From assembly GCF_028736035.1 (NCBI RefSeq), contig NZ_CP117866.1, positions 4,216,001-4,280,000 on the forward strand: a DNA stretch of 64,000 bases, in the 5' to 3' direction. Under the pieces are notes generated by a model. The model saw only the letters and a program-made list of their open reading frames with translations, ran no database searches and was not told where the DNA came from. The position numbers and the translations under genes are program-made. Below, piece after piece: positions 34,585-46,053 of the stretch (position 1 is its first letter; the number at the start of each line of letters is the position of its first letter). Origin of the DNA: Streptomyces sp. T12. Its GTDB lineage: Bacteria > Actinomycetota > Actinomycetes > Streptomycetales > Streptomycetaceae.

Positions 34585-35445
34585 ATGGCACATGCACAGG
34601 GCAAATACGCCGACTTCGAGCGGCTACGGGAACAGGCGGTGGCGCTGCGGCGGCGGGGCTACAGCCTTCGACAGATCCGGGACGAGCTGAAGATCTTCAA
34701 CAACGACATCCTCAACCAGCTGGTGAAGGGAGAACCGCCGCCGGAGTGGACGAAGCGACCGAACGCGAAGGACGACCTGAAGGCGAAGGCGCGGGGGCTA
34801 CGGCTCCAGGGGTGGACGTACGACCAGATCGAGGCGGAGCTGGGGTGCTCCAGGAGTTCGGTGTCGCTGTGGGTGCGGGATCTTCCGAGGCCCGAGCCCC
34901 GCTACACACCCGAGGAGCAACTGGCTCTCATGCAGAAGGGCCTGGCAAAGCGCCGCGCCGCGGAGGACAAGGAGCGCAAGAGGACCAAGCTCGCGGCCTG
35001 CAGGGACATCGGTGAGCTGACGGACCGCGAATTGTTCATGACCGGGATCGCGCTGTACTGGGCCGAAGGTTCCAAGAGCAAGCCGTACGATCGGCGCGAG
35101 CGGGCCATCTTCGTCAACAGCGACCCTGGCGTGATCAAGGTCTATCTCGCGTGGCTCGACCTGCTCGACGTGGACCGGGAGCGTCTGCGCTTTCGTGTGC
35201 TCATCCACGAATCCGCTGACGTCGAGGCGGCCCAGCGCTACTGGGCGGACATCGCCGATGTGGACGTCTCGATCTTCGCCAAGCCGACGCTCAAGAAGCA
35301 CAACCCGAAGACCGTTCGCAAGAACACCGGCGACGACTACCACGGCTGCCTGGTCGTCACCGTTGCGAGAAGCGCCGAGCTCTACAACCGCATCGAGGGC
35401 TGGTGGGAGGGAATCGTGGCCCAGTGCCAGGCGGGTCTCCGGTAA
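34585..35445 (+). CDS. Double-HTH protein with LAGLIDADG-like core
   Basis: A 286-residue protein. Two helix-turn-helix segments occupy residues about 10-45 (LRRRGYSLRQIRDEL) and 60-100 (LQGWTYDQIEAELGCSRSSVSLWV). The C-terminal half has GIALYWAEGSKSK and IFVNSDPGVIKVYLAWL, which resemble the GLxxAEG and FxNSDxxLI steps of LAGLIDADG endonucleases; I infer a domesticated homing-endonuclease-like fold but cannot prove it. ATG 34585 begins the conserved part; the frame is open upstream to 34378. The gene ends 14 bp before tRNA-Gln, so they may be co-transcribed. Homologues at the same place in other streptomycetes would make it ordinary backbone. Confidence 0.75.
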   Translation: MAHAQGKYADFERLREQAVALRRRGYSLRQIRDELKIFNNDILNQLVKGEPPPEWTKRPNAKDDLKAKARGLRLQGWTYDQIEAELGCSRSSVSLWVRDLPRPEPRYTPEEQLALMQKGLAKRRAAEDKERKRTKLAACRDIGELTDRELFMTGIALYWAEGSKSKPYDRRERAIFVNSDPGVIKVYLAWLDLLDVDRERLRFRVLIHESADVEAAQRYWADIADVDVSIFAKPTLKKHNPKTVRKNTGDDYHGCLVVTVARSAELYNRIEGWWEGIVAQCQAGLR

Positions 35446-35459
35446 GGTCTGAGTCGCTG

Positions 35460-35532
35460 TCCCCCGTGGTGTAAATGGCAGCACACTGGTTTTTGGTACC
35501 AGCAGGACAAGGTTCGAATCCTTGCGGGGGAG
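35460..35532 (+). tRNA. tRNA-Gln (anticodon TTG)
   Basis: A 73-nt cloverleaf: acceptor TCCCCCG pairs with CGGGGGA (35525-35531) with discriminator G 35532; D-stem GTGT/GCAC; anticodon stem CTGGT/ACCAG around loop TTTTGGT, whose positions 34-36 read TTG; T-arm CAAGG-TTCGAAT-CCTTG. CCA is not encoded. A strong terminator follows at 35557. Confidence 0.97.
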
Positions 35533-35556
35533 CCTCAGCACACAAGACCTCGGTTC

Positions 35557-35582
35557 GGGCCCTGACTGCCAAGTCAGGGCCC
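35557..35582 (+). terminator. Terminator after tRNA-Gln
   Basis: An 11-bp perfect stem, GGGCCCTGACT (35557-35567) with AGTCAGGGCCC (35572-35582), and a GCCA loop, 24 bp after the tRNA. Confidence 0.85.
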
Positions 35583-35658
35583 GCTCCCATGTCCCCCACG
35601 AAACGCCCCGGTATCCTGCGGATGTCACCCCACCCCCTCCACAGCCGAAGGGCATCCC

Positions 35659-37107
35659 GTGAGCGCCATTCGCCCGGCAGCCGTCGTCGTTCTCGCAGCG
35701 GGTGAGGGCACCCGTATGAAGTCGGCCACACCGAAGGTCCTGCACGAGCTCTGCGGACGCAGCCTCGTGGGTCATGTGCTCGCCGCCGCGCGCGAGTTGC
35801 AGCCCGAGAACCTGGTCGTGGTCGTGGGGCACGCACGCGAGAAGGTCACCGCGCATCTCGGCGAGATCGACCCCGGCGTACGCACCGCCGTGCAGGCCGA
35901 GCAGAACGGCACCGGGCACGCCGTACGGATGGCCCTCGATGAGCTCGGTGGCACCGTGGACGGGACCGTTGTCGTCGTCTGCGGGGACACTCCCCTCCTC
36001 ACCGGCGAGACCCTGACCCACCTCGCCGCCACGCACTCCACCGACGGCAACGCCGTCACCGTGCTGACCGCCGAGGTGCCGGACGCGACCGGGTACGGGC
36101 GGATCGTGCGTGACGGTGCCTCCGGTGCGGTGACGGCCATCGTCGAGCACAAGGACGCGAGCGAGTCGCAGCGGGCGATCCGGGAGATCAACTCGGGTGT
36201 CTTCGCGTTCGACGGGCAGTTGCTCGCCGATGCCCTCGGGAAGGTCCGTACGGACAACAGTCAGGGTGAGGAGTACCTGACCGACGTTCTCGGGATCCTG
36301 CGCGAGGCCGGTCACCGCGTCGGTGCCTCCGTTGCCGGTGATCACCGTGAGATCGCCGGGATCAACAACCGGGTGCAGCTCTCCGAGGCCCGTCGGATTC
36401 TGAACGACCGGCTGCTGCACCGGGCCATGCTCGACGGTGTCACCGTCGTCGACCCCGCGACCACCTGGGTCGACGTCACTGTCACCTTCGAGCAGGACGC
36501 TGTCGTCCATCCGGGCACTCAGTTGCAGGGCCGCACCCACCTGGGCGAGGGCGCGGAGGTCGGGCCCAACTGCCGGCTCAAGGACACGAAGGTCGGCGCG
36601 GGGGCGCGGGTCGACAACACCGTGGCCGACAGTTCGGTCATCGGGGCGCAGGCGTCCGTGGGGCCGTTCGCCTATCTCCGTCCTGGTACCCGACTCGGCG
36701 CCAAGGGCAAGATCGGTACGTATGTGGAGACCAAGAACTCCTCCATCGGGGAGGGGACCAAGGTCCCGCATCTGTCCTACGTCGGTGACGCGACCATCGG
36801 TGAGTACTCCAACATCGGTGCCGCGAGTGTCTTCGTGAACTATGACGGACAGGACAAACATCACACGACGATCGGCTCGCACTGTCGTACCGGTTCGGAC
36901 AACATGTTTGTGGCTCCTGTCACGGTCGGGGACGGCGCGTACACCGCTGCGGGCTCTGTGATCACGAAGGATGTGCCGCCCGGTTCGCTGGCCGTGGCCC
37001 GCGGTCAGCAGCGGAATATCGAGGGTTGGGTGGCTCGTAAGCGTCCGGGCAGTGCGGCCGCGAGGGCGGCCGAGGCGGCCTCCCGTCAGGGGGAGGACGA
37101 GGGCTGA
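35659..37107 (+). CDS. glmU: Bifunctional GlmU: glucosamine-1-P acetyltransferase / GlcNAc-1-P uridyltransferase
   Basis: A 482-residue enzyme making UDP-GlcNAc for peptidoglycan. The N-terminal Rossmann-like uridyltransferase has [13 protein letters not shown] and the Mg/UTP-binding CGDTPLL; the C-terminal left-handed beta-helix has hexapeptide repeats such as [21 protein letters not shown] and the acetyltransferase residues in [15 protein letters not shown] 35659 starts the conserved [13 protein letters not shown]. The last 25 residues ([16 protein letters not shown]) are a typical actinobacterial tail. prs follows 132 bp downstream on the same strand, a conserved glmU-prs order. Confidence 0.97.
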   Translation: MSAIRPAAVVVLAAGEGTRMKSATPKVLHELCGRSLVGHVLAAARELQPENLVVVVGHAREKVTAHLGEIDPGVRTAVQAEQNGTGHAVRMALDELGGTVDGTVVVVCGDTPLLTGETLTHLAATHSTDGNAVTVLTAEVPDATGYGRIVRDGASGAVTAIVEHKDASESQRAIREINSGVFAFDGQLLADALGKVRTDNSQGEEYLTDVLGILREAGHRVGASVAGDHREIAGINNRVQLSEARRILNDRLLHRAMLDGVTVVDPATTWVDVTVTFEQDAVVHPGTQLQGRTHLGEGAEVGPNCRLKDTKVGAGARVDNTVADSSVIGAQASVGPFAYLRPGTRLGAKGKIGTYVETKNSSIGEGTKVPHLSYVGDATIGEYSNIGAASVFVNYDGQDKHHTTIGSHCRTGSDNMFVAPVTVGDGAYTAAGSVITKDVPPGSLAVARGQQRNIEGWVARKRPGSAAARAAEAASRQGEDEG

Positions 37108-37239
37108 CCGGAAACAGGTGCGTCAAACACGGCGTACCGTGATAAGTACACACCCGCACCCACCAGCTGAGACGGCTCGTCGCGCCCAGCGGCGTGGTCT
37201 CTCGACACCCAGCTGTGACACCTCTGAGGAGACAGTGCT

Positions 37240-38220
37240 GTGACCGGGATCAAGACGACCGGCGAGAAGAAGTTGATGTTCTTCTCCGGCCGCGCCCACC
37301 CCGAGCTTGCCGAGGAGGTCGCCCAGCAGTTGGGGGTCGGGGTTGTCCCGACGAAGGCCTTCGACTTCGCCAACGGTGAGATCTACGTCCGTTATCAGGA
37401 GTCGGCGCGTGGTGCGGACTGCTTTGTGATCCAGAGCCACACGGCTCCGATCAACCAGTGGATCATGGAGCAGCTGATCATGATCGACGCGCTGAAGCGT
37501 GCGTCGGCTCGCTCCATCACCGTGATCGTGCCGTTCTACGGTTACGCGCGGCAGGACAAGAAGCACCGTGGGCGTGAACCGATTTCGGCGCGTCTGATCG
37601 CGGATCTGATGAAGACCGCGGGTGCGGATCGCCTCCTGACCGTGGATCTGCACACGGACCAGATCCAGGGCTTCTTCGATGGTCCGGTCGACCATCTCTT
37701 CGCTCTTCCGCTGCTTGCGGACTATGTGGGTGCCAAGGTCGACAAGGCGAAGCTGACCGTCGTCTCCCCGGATGCCGGGCGGGTGCGGGTCGCCGATCGC
37801 TGGTGTGACCGTCTGGGGGCTCCGCTCGCCATCGTGCACAAGCGGCGGGACAAGGACGTGGCGAACCAGGTGACCGTCCACGAGGTCGTGGGTGAGGTCA
37901 AGGGTCGTGTGTGTGTCCTGGTCGACGACATGATCGACACCGGTGGGACCATCTGTGCGGCCGCCGATGCGCTGTTCGCGCACGGTGCCGAGGACGTGAT
38001 TGTGACGGCCACCCACGGTGTGCTGTCCGGCCCGGCGGCGGACCGGCTGAAGAACTCCCGGGTGAGCGAGTTCGTGTTCACGAACACGTTGCCGACGCCG
38101 GGTGAGCTGAGCCGGGACCTGGACAAGCTGACGGTGCTGTCGATCGCGCCGACGATCGCGAGTGCGGTGCGTGAGGTGTTCGAGGACGGGTCGGTGACGA
38201 GCCTGTTCGACGAGCAGTGA
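37240..38220 (+). CDS. prs: Ribose-phosphate pyrophosphokinase (PRPP synthetase)
   Basis: A 326-residue class I PRPP synthetase that makes the precursor of nucleotides, His and Trp. It shows FSGRAHPELAEEVAQQLG at the start, the catalytic flexible-loop region and YARQDKKHRGREPISA, and the PRPP-binding loop VLVDDMIDTGGTI. GTG 37240 follows TGAGGAGA at 37224-37231. It lies between glmU and rplY; the 218-bp gap to rplY contains a promoter and a structured leader, so rplY is probably transcribed separately as well. Confidence 0.97.
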   Translation: MTGIKTTGEKKLMFFSGRAHPELAEEVAQQLGVGVVPTKAFDFANGEIYVRYQESARGADCFVIQSHTAPINQWIMEQLIMIDALKRASARSITVIVPFYGYARQDKKHRGREPISARLIADLMKTAGADRLLTVDLHTDQIQGFFDGPVDHLFALPLLADYVGAKVDKAKLTVVSPDAGRVRVADRWCDRLGAPLAIVHKRRDKDVANQVTVHEVVGEVKGRVCVLVDDMIDTGGTICAAADALFAHGAEDVIVTATHGVLSGPAADRLKNSRVSEFVFTNTLPTPGELSRDLDKLTVLSIAPTIASAVREVFEDGSVTSLFDEQ

Positions 38221-38280
38221 GCCGGTAGCGGACCTGCTTGACCGCCCGCGCCCGGAGGGCGCTCAAGGTCAATTTCTGTG

Positions 38281-38408
38281 CGGCCTCCCTGGCCGAGTAG
38301 ACTGCTTCAGTTGCTCGGCGAGGGAGGCCGTACCGCTTCTTGGGAAGTCGTACGGCGGTCCGTTATCGACGCGCTCTTCGTAGCAGGCCGTTCGTGGCCG
38401 GGTGACCA
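38281..38408 (+). promoter_or_regulatory. Promoter and structured leader of rplY
   Basis: A near-perfect 17-bp inverted repeat (38281-38297 with 38314-38330, one mismatch) brackets a 16-base loop that contains a -10-like TAGACT (38298-38303). It is followed by a second hairpin, GCCGTAC (38327-38333) with GTACGGC (38350-38356) and an inner CTTC/GAAG stem, which shares four bases with the first and so would be mutually exclusive at its base. A third small stem CGTGG/CCACG follows near 38391-38408. The arrangement suggests either a dyad-controlled promoter or an autoregulatory ribosomal-protein leader RNA. Confidence 0.6.
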
Positions 38409-38438
38409 CGTCTGTCTCCAGTTCTACGAGGAGTGATC

Positions 38439-39035
38439 ATGTCCGAGGTAAAGATCTCCGCCGAGACCCGTACCGAGTTCGGTAAGGGTGCGGCCCGTCG
38501 TATCCGTCGTGACTCGAAGGTTCCCGGTGTTCTGTACGGCCACGGTGCGGACCCGCTGCACCTGACCCTTCCGGGTCACGACCTGCTGCTGGCGCTGCGT
38601 ACGCCGAACGTCCTGATCTCCCTGGACATCGACGGCAAGACCAACGAGCTGGCGATCCCGAAGGCCGTGCAGCGTGACGCGATCAAGGGCTTCCTTGAGC
38701 ACGTGGACCTGCTGCTGGTGAAGCGTGGCGAGAAGGTCACGGTCGAGATCCCGGTGCACACCGAGGGCGAGCTGGCCGCCGGTGGCAACCTGCTGGAGCA
38801 CGTGCTGAACACGCTGCCGGTCGAGACCGAGGCCACGCACATCCCGGAGTCGGTGACCGTGTCCGTGGAGGGTCTGGAGGCCGGTGCCTCGATCCTGGCC
38901 AAGGACATCACGCTGCCGAAGGGCACCACGCTGGCGGTCGACGAGGACGCGGTCGTCCTGCAGGTCCTGTCCGCGCAGGCCGAGGAGGCCCCGGAGGGCG
39001 AGGCCGGCGAGGGCGAGGAAGTCGCCGAGGCCTGA
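38439..39035 (+). CDS. rplY: 50S ribosomal protein bL25 (Ctc form)
   Basis: A 198-residue bL25 of the long Ctc/general-stress type: an N-terminal 5S-rRNA-binding barrel (EVKISAETRTEFGKGAARRIRR, VPGVLYGHG) and the C-terminal TL5-like domain (EGELAAGGNLLEHVLNTLPVE). It ends in an acidic Glu/Ala tail. ATG 38439 has CGAGGAG at 38427-38433; GTG 38433 in frame is too close to it. The gene sits between prs and pth, the normal actinobacterial order, and is preceded by a structured leader. Confidence 0.96.
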   Translation: MSEVKISAETRTEFGKGAARRIRRDSKVPGVLYGHGADPLHLTLPGHDLLLALRTPNVLISLDIDGKTNELAIPKAVQRDAIKGFLEHVDLLLVKRGEKVTVEIPVHTEGELAAGGNLLEHVLNTLPVETEATHIPESVTVSVEGLEAGASILAKDITLPKGTTLAVDEDAVVLQVLSAQAEEAPEGEAGEGEEVAEA

Positions 39036-39187
39036 TCTTCGGCTCTGGCAGAGGCGTGATCCTCGGCTCTGTCATCGGTTTGTCAGCCGCTGTTCCCGAT
39101 GGGGGCAGCGGCTGGCGCATATCACTCAGGCTTGCCCAGCAATGTTCGCGCCGGTCATCCCGGCGGACCGGCGTTTCTGCTGGGGGT

Positions 39188-39205
39188 CCGGGGGTTATCC
39201 CCCGG
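39188..39205 (+). terminator. Hairpin between rplY and pth
   Basis: A 7-bp perfect stem CCGGGGG/CCCCCGG with a TTAT loop followed by GAAAAG, 153 bp after rplY and 20 bp before pth. It could be a weak terminator, an attenuator or a processing site limiting read-through into pth. Confidence 0.5.
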
Positions 39206-39224
39206 AAAAGCACAGCAAGGAGAG

Positions 39225-39827
39225 ATGGACGTGACGACCGACCCGAGCGCCCCTTGGCTGATCGCCGGCCTCGGCAATCCGGGGCCCGAGTACGCGATGA
39301 ACCGGCACAACGTCGGGTTCATGGTGGCGGATCTGCTGGCCGGGCGGATCGGGGGGAAGTTCAAGCGGGCGGGTAAGGCTCAGGCGCAGGTCGTGGAGGG
39401 GCGGATCGGGCCGCCCGGGCCGTTGAACCGGCGGGTGATCCTGGTGAAGCCGATGTCGTACATGAATCTCTCCGGTGGTCCTCTCAACGCTCTGCGGGAT
39501 TTCTACAAGGTGCCGGTGGGCAACATCGTGGCTGTCCATGACGAGTTGGACATCGACTACGGCGCGCTGCGGTTGAAGCTGGGTGGCGGTGACAACGGGC
39601 ACAACGGGCTGAAGTCGATGACGAAGGTGATGGGTTCGGACTATCACCGGGTGCGGTTCGGGATCGGGCGGCCGCCGGGGCGTATGCCGGTGGCGGACTT
39701 CGTGTTGAAGGATTTCGCGTCGGCGGAGCGCAAGGAGCTGGACTACTTCGTGGACCGGGCGGCGGATGCGGTGGAGTGTCTGGTGATCGAGGGGCTGGAG
39801 CGGGCGCAAAGCACGTACAACTCCTGA
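39225..39827 (+). CDS. pth: Peptidyl-tRNA hydrolase
   Basis: A 200-residue enzyme that releases peptidyl-tRNA dropped from ribosomes. Signature motifs are [20 protein letters not shown] with the catalytic His in [15 protein letters not shown], and [10 protein letters not shown] with the catalytic Asp, then [15 protein letters not shown] 39225 has AAGGAG at 39217-39222; GTG 39231 is a weaker alternative. It follows rplY as in most actinobacteria. Confidence 0.97.
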   Translation: MDVTTDPSAPWLIAGLGNPGPEYAMNRHNVGFMVADLLAGRIGGKFKRAGKAQAQVVEGRIGPPGPLNRRVILVKPMSYMNLSGGPLNALRDFYKVPVGNIVAVHDELDIDYGALRLKLGGGDNGHNGLKSMTKVMGSDYHRVRFGIGRPPGRMPVADFVLKDFASAERKELDYFVDRAADAVECLVIEGLERAQSTYNS

Positions 39828-39870
39828 CTTGTCCGCCCGCCCCAACGGGCTGAGGTTGACCGGGCGTAGG

Positions 39871-39897
39871 GGCATGGCCAAGGATCGCGGCCATGCC
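39871..39897 (+). terminator. Hairpin after pth, overlapping the next start codon
   Basis: GGCATGGCC (39871-39879) pairs perfectly with GGCCATGCC (39889-39897) around a 9-base loop, 44 bp after pth. The downstream arm contains ATG 39893, the first possible start of the next ORF. Confidence 0.55.
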
Positions 39898-40381
39898 TTC
39901 TGCCGTTGTTTCCAGTCAGGGCGCTGTGGCCGTGTTGCGGTTCGGGCGCTTCGCGGCGATGGGCGCGGTCGCGGTGCTGATTCTGATCGCGGGCGTGTGG
40001 GCGTCGTGGGGCACGGCGCACCATGTGATGCTCACGAAGGGGCGGGAGAGCGGCACGATCGAGGTGACGCGGTGTGGTGCTCACACGTGCAGTGGGCCGT
40101 ACACGCCGATCTCGGCGGGGTCTCAGCCGCGGGAGTCGGTCGTCATCGAGAAGAACGTGGCGGTGCGCAAGGGGCAGACGTACACAGTCGTGGTGAAGCC
40201 GGGGAGTGACGACGTCGTACGGTCCGGGCCCGCGGGTGTTCTCTACGCCTGGGTTCCGTTGGGCGGTGCGCTGTTGCTGGCTTCGGTCGTCGTCGCAGGT
40301 GGGCTGCGGCGGACGCGGGTGGCGTGGGTGTTGGCGGGGTCGGGGATCGCGTTGCTGACGGCGACTTTCGTGACGATCTGA
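39893..40381 (+). CDS. Hypothetical membrane protein, two to three spans
   Basis: A 162-residue protein with one membrane span near residues 20-42 (MGAVAVLILIAGVWASW), an extracytoplasmic domain of about 75 residues containing CGAHTC (a possible disulfide pair), and two spans at the C-terminus (VPLGGALLLASVVVAGG and WVLAGSGIALLTATFV). No family is recognised. ATG 39893 lies inside a hairpin, so ATG 39959, just before the first span, is a reasonable alternative start. It follows pth and precedes an LAETG surface protein. Confidence 0.65.
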   Translation: MPSAVVSSQGAVAVLRFGRFAAMGAVAVLILIAGVWASWGTAHHVMLTKGRESGTIEVTRCGAHTCSGPYTPISAGSQPRESVVIEKNVAVRKGQTYTVVVKPGSDDVVRSGPAGVLYAWVPLGGALLLASVVVAGGLRRTRVAWVLAGSGIALLTATFVTI

Positions 40382-40518
40382 CGATTCCGCCGTTCTCCAT
40401 GTCTGTGGAGGATGTGAGTGTTGTCTGTTCGTGATTGACCTGGGGTCAGTCCGGGCTGGATGCTGAGCCGCCCCCTCCACATCTTCCCGTTCCTTTCACG
40501 AAGATGGATGACTGCCTC

Positions 40519-41187
40519 ATGCGTACCCTCACCCGCGTCGGCGCTCTGTCCGCCGTCGCCGCGGCCGCTGTTTTCTCCGCACCGGCCGCCGCCCACGCCA
40601 CTGCTCCGGGTGACAACGGCACCGTCAAGATCCATGACGCCACCACTGGCGAGGAGCTGCGCAAGAACGAGCCGCACGTGTGCGAGTTCTACCTGGACGC
40701 GTTCGGTTTCGACAGCGTGCAGAAGGTCGACTGGCACATCGAGGCGTGGGCGCCGACCGCCGACGTCAAGGGCGAGACGGTGAAGTCCGGTGCGATCACC
40801 CTGGACGGCGAGGGTCATGGCCGTACGGAGGACATGACGCTGGCCGACGGGCACTACAAGCTGTTCTGGAACTTCGAGGGCGAGAACGGCGCCGCCAAGC
40901 ACAAGGTGTTCTGGACGGACTGCGAGGACGAGGAGCCGGGCGGCGGTGTCACGGCCACGCCGTCCACTCCGTCGTCCAGCGCGCCGTCCGGCTCCGAGTC
41001 CGAGACGCCGGGCGACCCGACGACCGAGCCGGCCGCCGCCGCGTCGTCGTCCCCGTCGGCGCAGGGCGACGCCGAGGGCGACCTCGCCGAGACGGGCAAC
41101 GGTGCTCCGGTGGGTCTGCTGTCGGCTGCTGCGGCGGCGCTGCTGGGCGCGGGCGGGTACCTGGTGTTCCGGCGTCGTAAGGCCTGA
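40519..41187 (+). CDS. LAETG sortase-anchored surface protein
   Basis: A 222-residue exported protein. MRTLTRVGALSAVAAAAVF...AHA is a Sec signal peptide (about 1-27). The folded domain (about 30-140) contains two cysteines (HVCEFYLDAFGF and FWTDCEDEE) that may form a disulfide. A Ser/Pro/Thr-rich stalk follows, then LAETG, a hydrophobic span and the RRRKA tail: a class E sortase (LAXTG) signal as used by Streptomyces SrtE for chaplin-type anchoring. ATG 40519 gives a clean signal peptide; ATG 40504 would add the unlikely acidic start MDDCL. No sortase gene is in the window. Confidence 0.85.
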   Translation: MRTLTRVGALSAVAAAAVFSAPAAAHATAPGDNGTVKIHDATTGEELRKNEPHVCEFYLDAFGFDSVQKVDWHIEAWAPTADVKGETVKSGAITLDGEGHGRTEDMTLADGHYKLFWNFEGENGAAKHKVFWTDCEDEEPGGGVTATPSTPSSSAPSGSESETPGDPTTEPAAAASSSPSAQGDAEGDLAETGNGAPVGLLSAAAAALLGAGGYLVFRRRKA

Positions 41188-41206
41188 CGCCAGGGCTGTG
41201 GAACGA

Positions 41207-41245
41207 ACGGTGCCCCCGTGCTCGTACGAAGCACGGGGGCACCGT
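41207..41245. terminator. Bidirectional terminator between LAETG gene and ppc
   Basis: A 16-bp perfect stem (41207-41222 with 41230-41245, arms beginning ACGGTGCCCCC) around a CGTACGA loop, placed between two convergent genes. Confidence 0.9.
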
Positions 41246-41263
41246 CATGTGCGGGGGGGGGGC

Positions 41264-44008
<2,745 letters not shown>

Positions 44009-44317
44009 AGGTGCGGCTCCTTGCAGTGTTGAAGCTCGTCCGGGAGGGAACCCGGGGCCGGGGGCCGCGCGGCGGGGGCCGCATACGGCTCCTGGCATCC
44101 GGGAAGAATTCAGAGCGGACCGCGCTGTCCGACCGACTCCAAGGATAGGTGTCCATGTGGACGCGCAGTCTTTCGGGCTCTTGCCGCCGGTCGGCGCACT
44201 GCCATACTTACGACGCCGTAGGTTACGGAACCGTAGGGACCGTTGTAACGGAACCTGGGAACACATCCCGCGACCCCGGCACCTGCCACAACCCTCGAAA
44301 CCCCACAGGGGACGCCC
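44009..44317. other. Divergent region between ppc and desaturase
   Basis: These 309 bp hold the ppc ribosome binding site at 44017-44022, G+C-rich unassigned sequence to about 44150, and, 100 bp before the desaturase, an A/T-richer promoter region with twin 12-bp operators at 44209-44235. A third partial copy, TAACGGAACC, lies at about 44246-44255. No small ORF is convincing. Confidence 0.5.
44209..44235 (+). promoter_or_regulatory. Twin 12-bp operators for the desaturase-TetR operon
   Basis: TACGACGCCGTA (44209-44220) and TACGGAACCGTA (44224-44235) are two copies of the palindrome TACGR-NN-CCGTA placed 15 bp centre to centre. They lie about 85-110 bp before the desaturase start, where the promoter is expected. 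The operon encodes its own TetR protein, the natural candidate to bind here, as for lipid-sensing DesT/FasR-type regulators. Confidence 0.7.
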
Positions 44318-45328
44318 ATGACCACGAGCTCCGATGTGATCGAAGACGCCCCGAAGGCGAACGACGACACCCCTACGCCCTCCGCCACACTCGGCGGCGA
44401 GAAGAAGGGGTCGCTTGAGCAGTTCGCGCTCCTCCTCTTCATCGTCGTCCCGTTCCTGGCGCTCGCCGCCGCGGTGCCGCTGGCCTGGGGTTGGGGCGTG
44501 AGCTGGCTCGACCTCGGTCTGCTGGTCTTCTTCTACTTCCTCGCCTGCCATGGCGTCACGATCGGTTACCACCGCTACTTCACCCACGGCTCCTTCAAGG
44601 CGAAGCGCCCGCTGCGCATCGCGCTCGCCATCGCGGGCTCGATGGCGGTCGAGGGTCCGCTGGTCCGCTGGGTCGCCGACCACCGCAAGCACCACAAGTT
44701 CTCCGACGCGGAGGGCGACCCGCACTCCCCGTGGCGTTACGGGGAGACCGTCCCGGCGCTGATGAAGGGGCTGTGGTGGGCGCACATCGGCTGGATGTTC
44801 GACGAGGAGCGGACGCCGCAGGACAAGTACGCGCCGGATCTGATCAAGGACAACGCGATCCGCGCGATCTCCCGTCAGTTCATCTCCTGGACGGTGCTGT
44901 CGCTGGCCCTGCCCGCCCTGATCGGCGGTCTGGTGACGATGTCCTGGTGGGGCGCGTTCACGGGCTTCTTCTGGGGCTCGCTGGTCCGGGTGGCCCTGCT
45001 GCACCACGTCACCTGGTCGATCAACTCGATCTGTCACGCGGTGGGCAAGCGCCCGTTCAGGTCGCGTGACCGCTCGGGCAACGTGTGGTGGCTGGCGGTC
45101 CTGTCGTGCGGCGAGTCCTGGCACAACCTGCACCACGCCGACCCGACCTCCGCGCGGCACGGTGTGGAGCGCGGGCAGATCGACTCCTCGGCGCGCATCA
45201 TCCGCTGGTTCGAGATGCTCGGCTGGGCCTATGACGTGCGCTGGCCGTCACGCTCGCGTATCGATTCACGCCGGAACAGCGAGGAAGGCGGCTCCCGGCG
45301 CCGGAAGGAGCCTGTGAAGGCGGCATGA
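44318..45328 (+). CDS. Acyl-CoA desaturase (delta-9 type)
   Basis: A 336-residue membrane di-iron desaturase that introduces a double bond into fatty acyl chains and so adjusts membrane fluidity. The three His boxes are present: [10 protein letters not shown] (H-x4-H), HRKHHKF (HxxHH) and HNLHHAD (HxxHH). Four membrane spans lie at about 35-90 and 180-240. ATG 44318 starts after a GGGGACG site. It overlaps the downstream TetR gene by 4 nt (ATGA), so enzyme and regulator are coupled, consistent with feedback control through the twin operators upstream. Confidence 0.94.
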   Translation: MTTSSDVIEDAPKANDDTPTPSATLGGEKKGSLEQFALLLFIVVPFLALAAAVPLAWGWGVSWLDLGLLVFFYFLACHGVTIGYHRYFTHGSFKAKRPLRIALAIAGSMAVEGPLVRWVADHRKHHKFSDAEGDPHSPWRYGETVPALMKGLWWAHIGWMFDEERTPQDKYAPDLIKDNAIRAISRQFISWTVLSLALPALIGGLVTMSWWGAFTGFFWGSLVRVALLHHVTWSINSICHAVGKRPFRSRDRSGNVWWLAVLSCGESWHNLHHADPTSARHGVERGQIDSSARIIRWFEMLGWAYDVRWPSRSRIDSRRNSEEGGSRRRKEPVKAA

Positions 45329-46002
45329 TTGACGCCGTGGCGACCGACTCCAGCAGTACTCCCGGCAACGACAAGCAGCGGCGGACGCGCCGTACCCGGA
45401 TGACCGGTGCGGAGCGCCGCCAGCAGTTGCTGGAGATCGGTCGCACCCTCTTCGCCGCGAAGGGCTTCGAGGGCACGTCGGTGGAGGAGATCGCGGCGAA
45501 GGCCGGGGTGTCCAAGCCGGTGGTGTACGAGCACTTCGGCGGCAAGGAGGGGCTGTACGCGGTCGTGGTGGACCGCGAGATGCGCCGTCTGCTGGACATG
45601 GTGACCAGCTCGCTGACGGCCGGCCACCCCCGGGAACTGTGCGAGCAGGCGGCCTTCGCCCTCCTGGACTACATCGAGGAGTACACGGACGGCTTCCGCA
45701 TCCTGGTCCGTGACTCGCCCATCCCGCAGTCCACGGGTTCCTTCGCGTCTCTCATCTCGGACATCGCCACCCAGGTGGAGGACATCCTGGGCCGCGAGTT
45801 CAAGAGCCGCGGCTTCGACCCCAAGCTGGCCCCGCTGTACGCGCAGGCCCTGGTCGGGATGGTCGCCCTGACCGGCCAGTGGTGGCTGGACGTCCGCCGC
45901 CCGAAGAAGGCGGAGGTGGCGGCCCATCTGGTGAACCTGGCCTGGCACGGGCTGGACGGCCTGGAGCCGAAGCCGCGGCTGATAGGGCACCGCAAGAGCT
46001 GA
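45325..46002 (+). CDS. TetR/AcrR-family regulator of the desaturase operon
   Basis: A 225-residue TetR protein. After a basic N-terminal tail, residues 30-80 are the DNA-binding domain (RRQQLLEIGRTLFAAKGFEG, VEEIAAKAGVSKPVVYEHFG). The ligand domain has FALLDYIEEYTDGFRILVRD and the end PRLIGHRKS. Because it is co-transcribed and overlaps the desaturase gene, it is most likely a fatty-acyl-responsive repressor acting on the palindromes at 44209-44235. Confidence 0.92.
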   Translation: MIDAVATDSSSTPGNDKQRRTRRTRMTGAERRQQLLEIGRTLFAAKGFEGTSVEEIAAKAGVSKPVVYEHFGGKEGLYAVVVDREMRRLLDMVTSSLTAGHPRELCEQAAFALLDYIEEYTDGFRILVRDSPIPQSTGSFASLISDIATQVEDILGREFKSRGFDPKLAPLYAQALVGMVALTGQWWLDVRRPKKAEVAAHLVNLAWHGLDGLEPKPRLIGHRKS

Positions 46003-46053
46003 CGCACGCTCTGTATCGACGCGCTCTCGGCCCTGGCTCAGCCCCTGTCCGGC

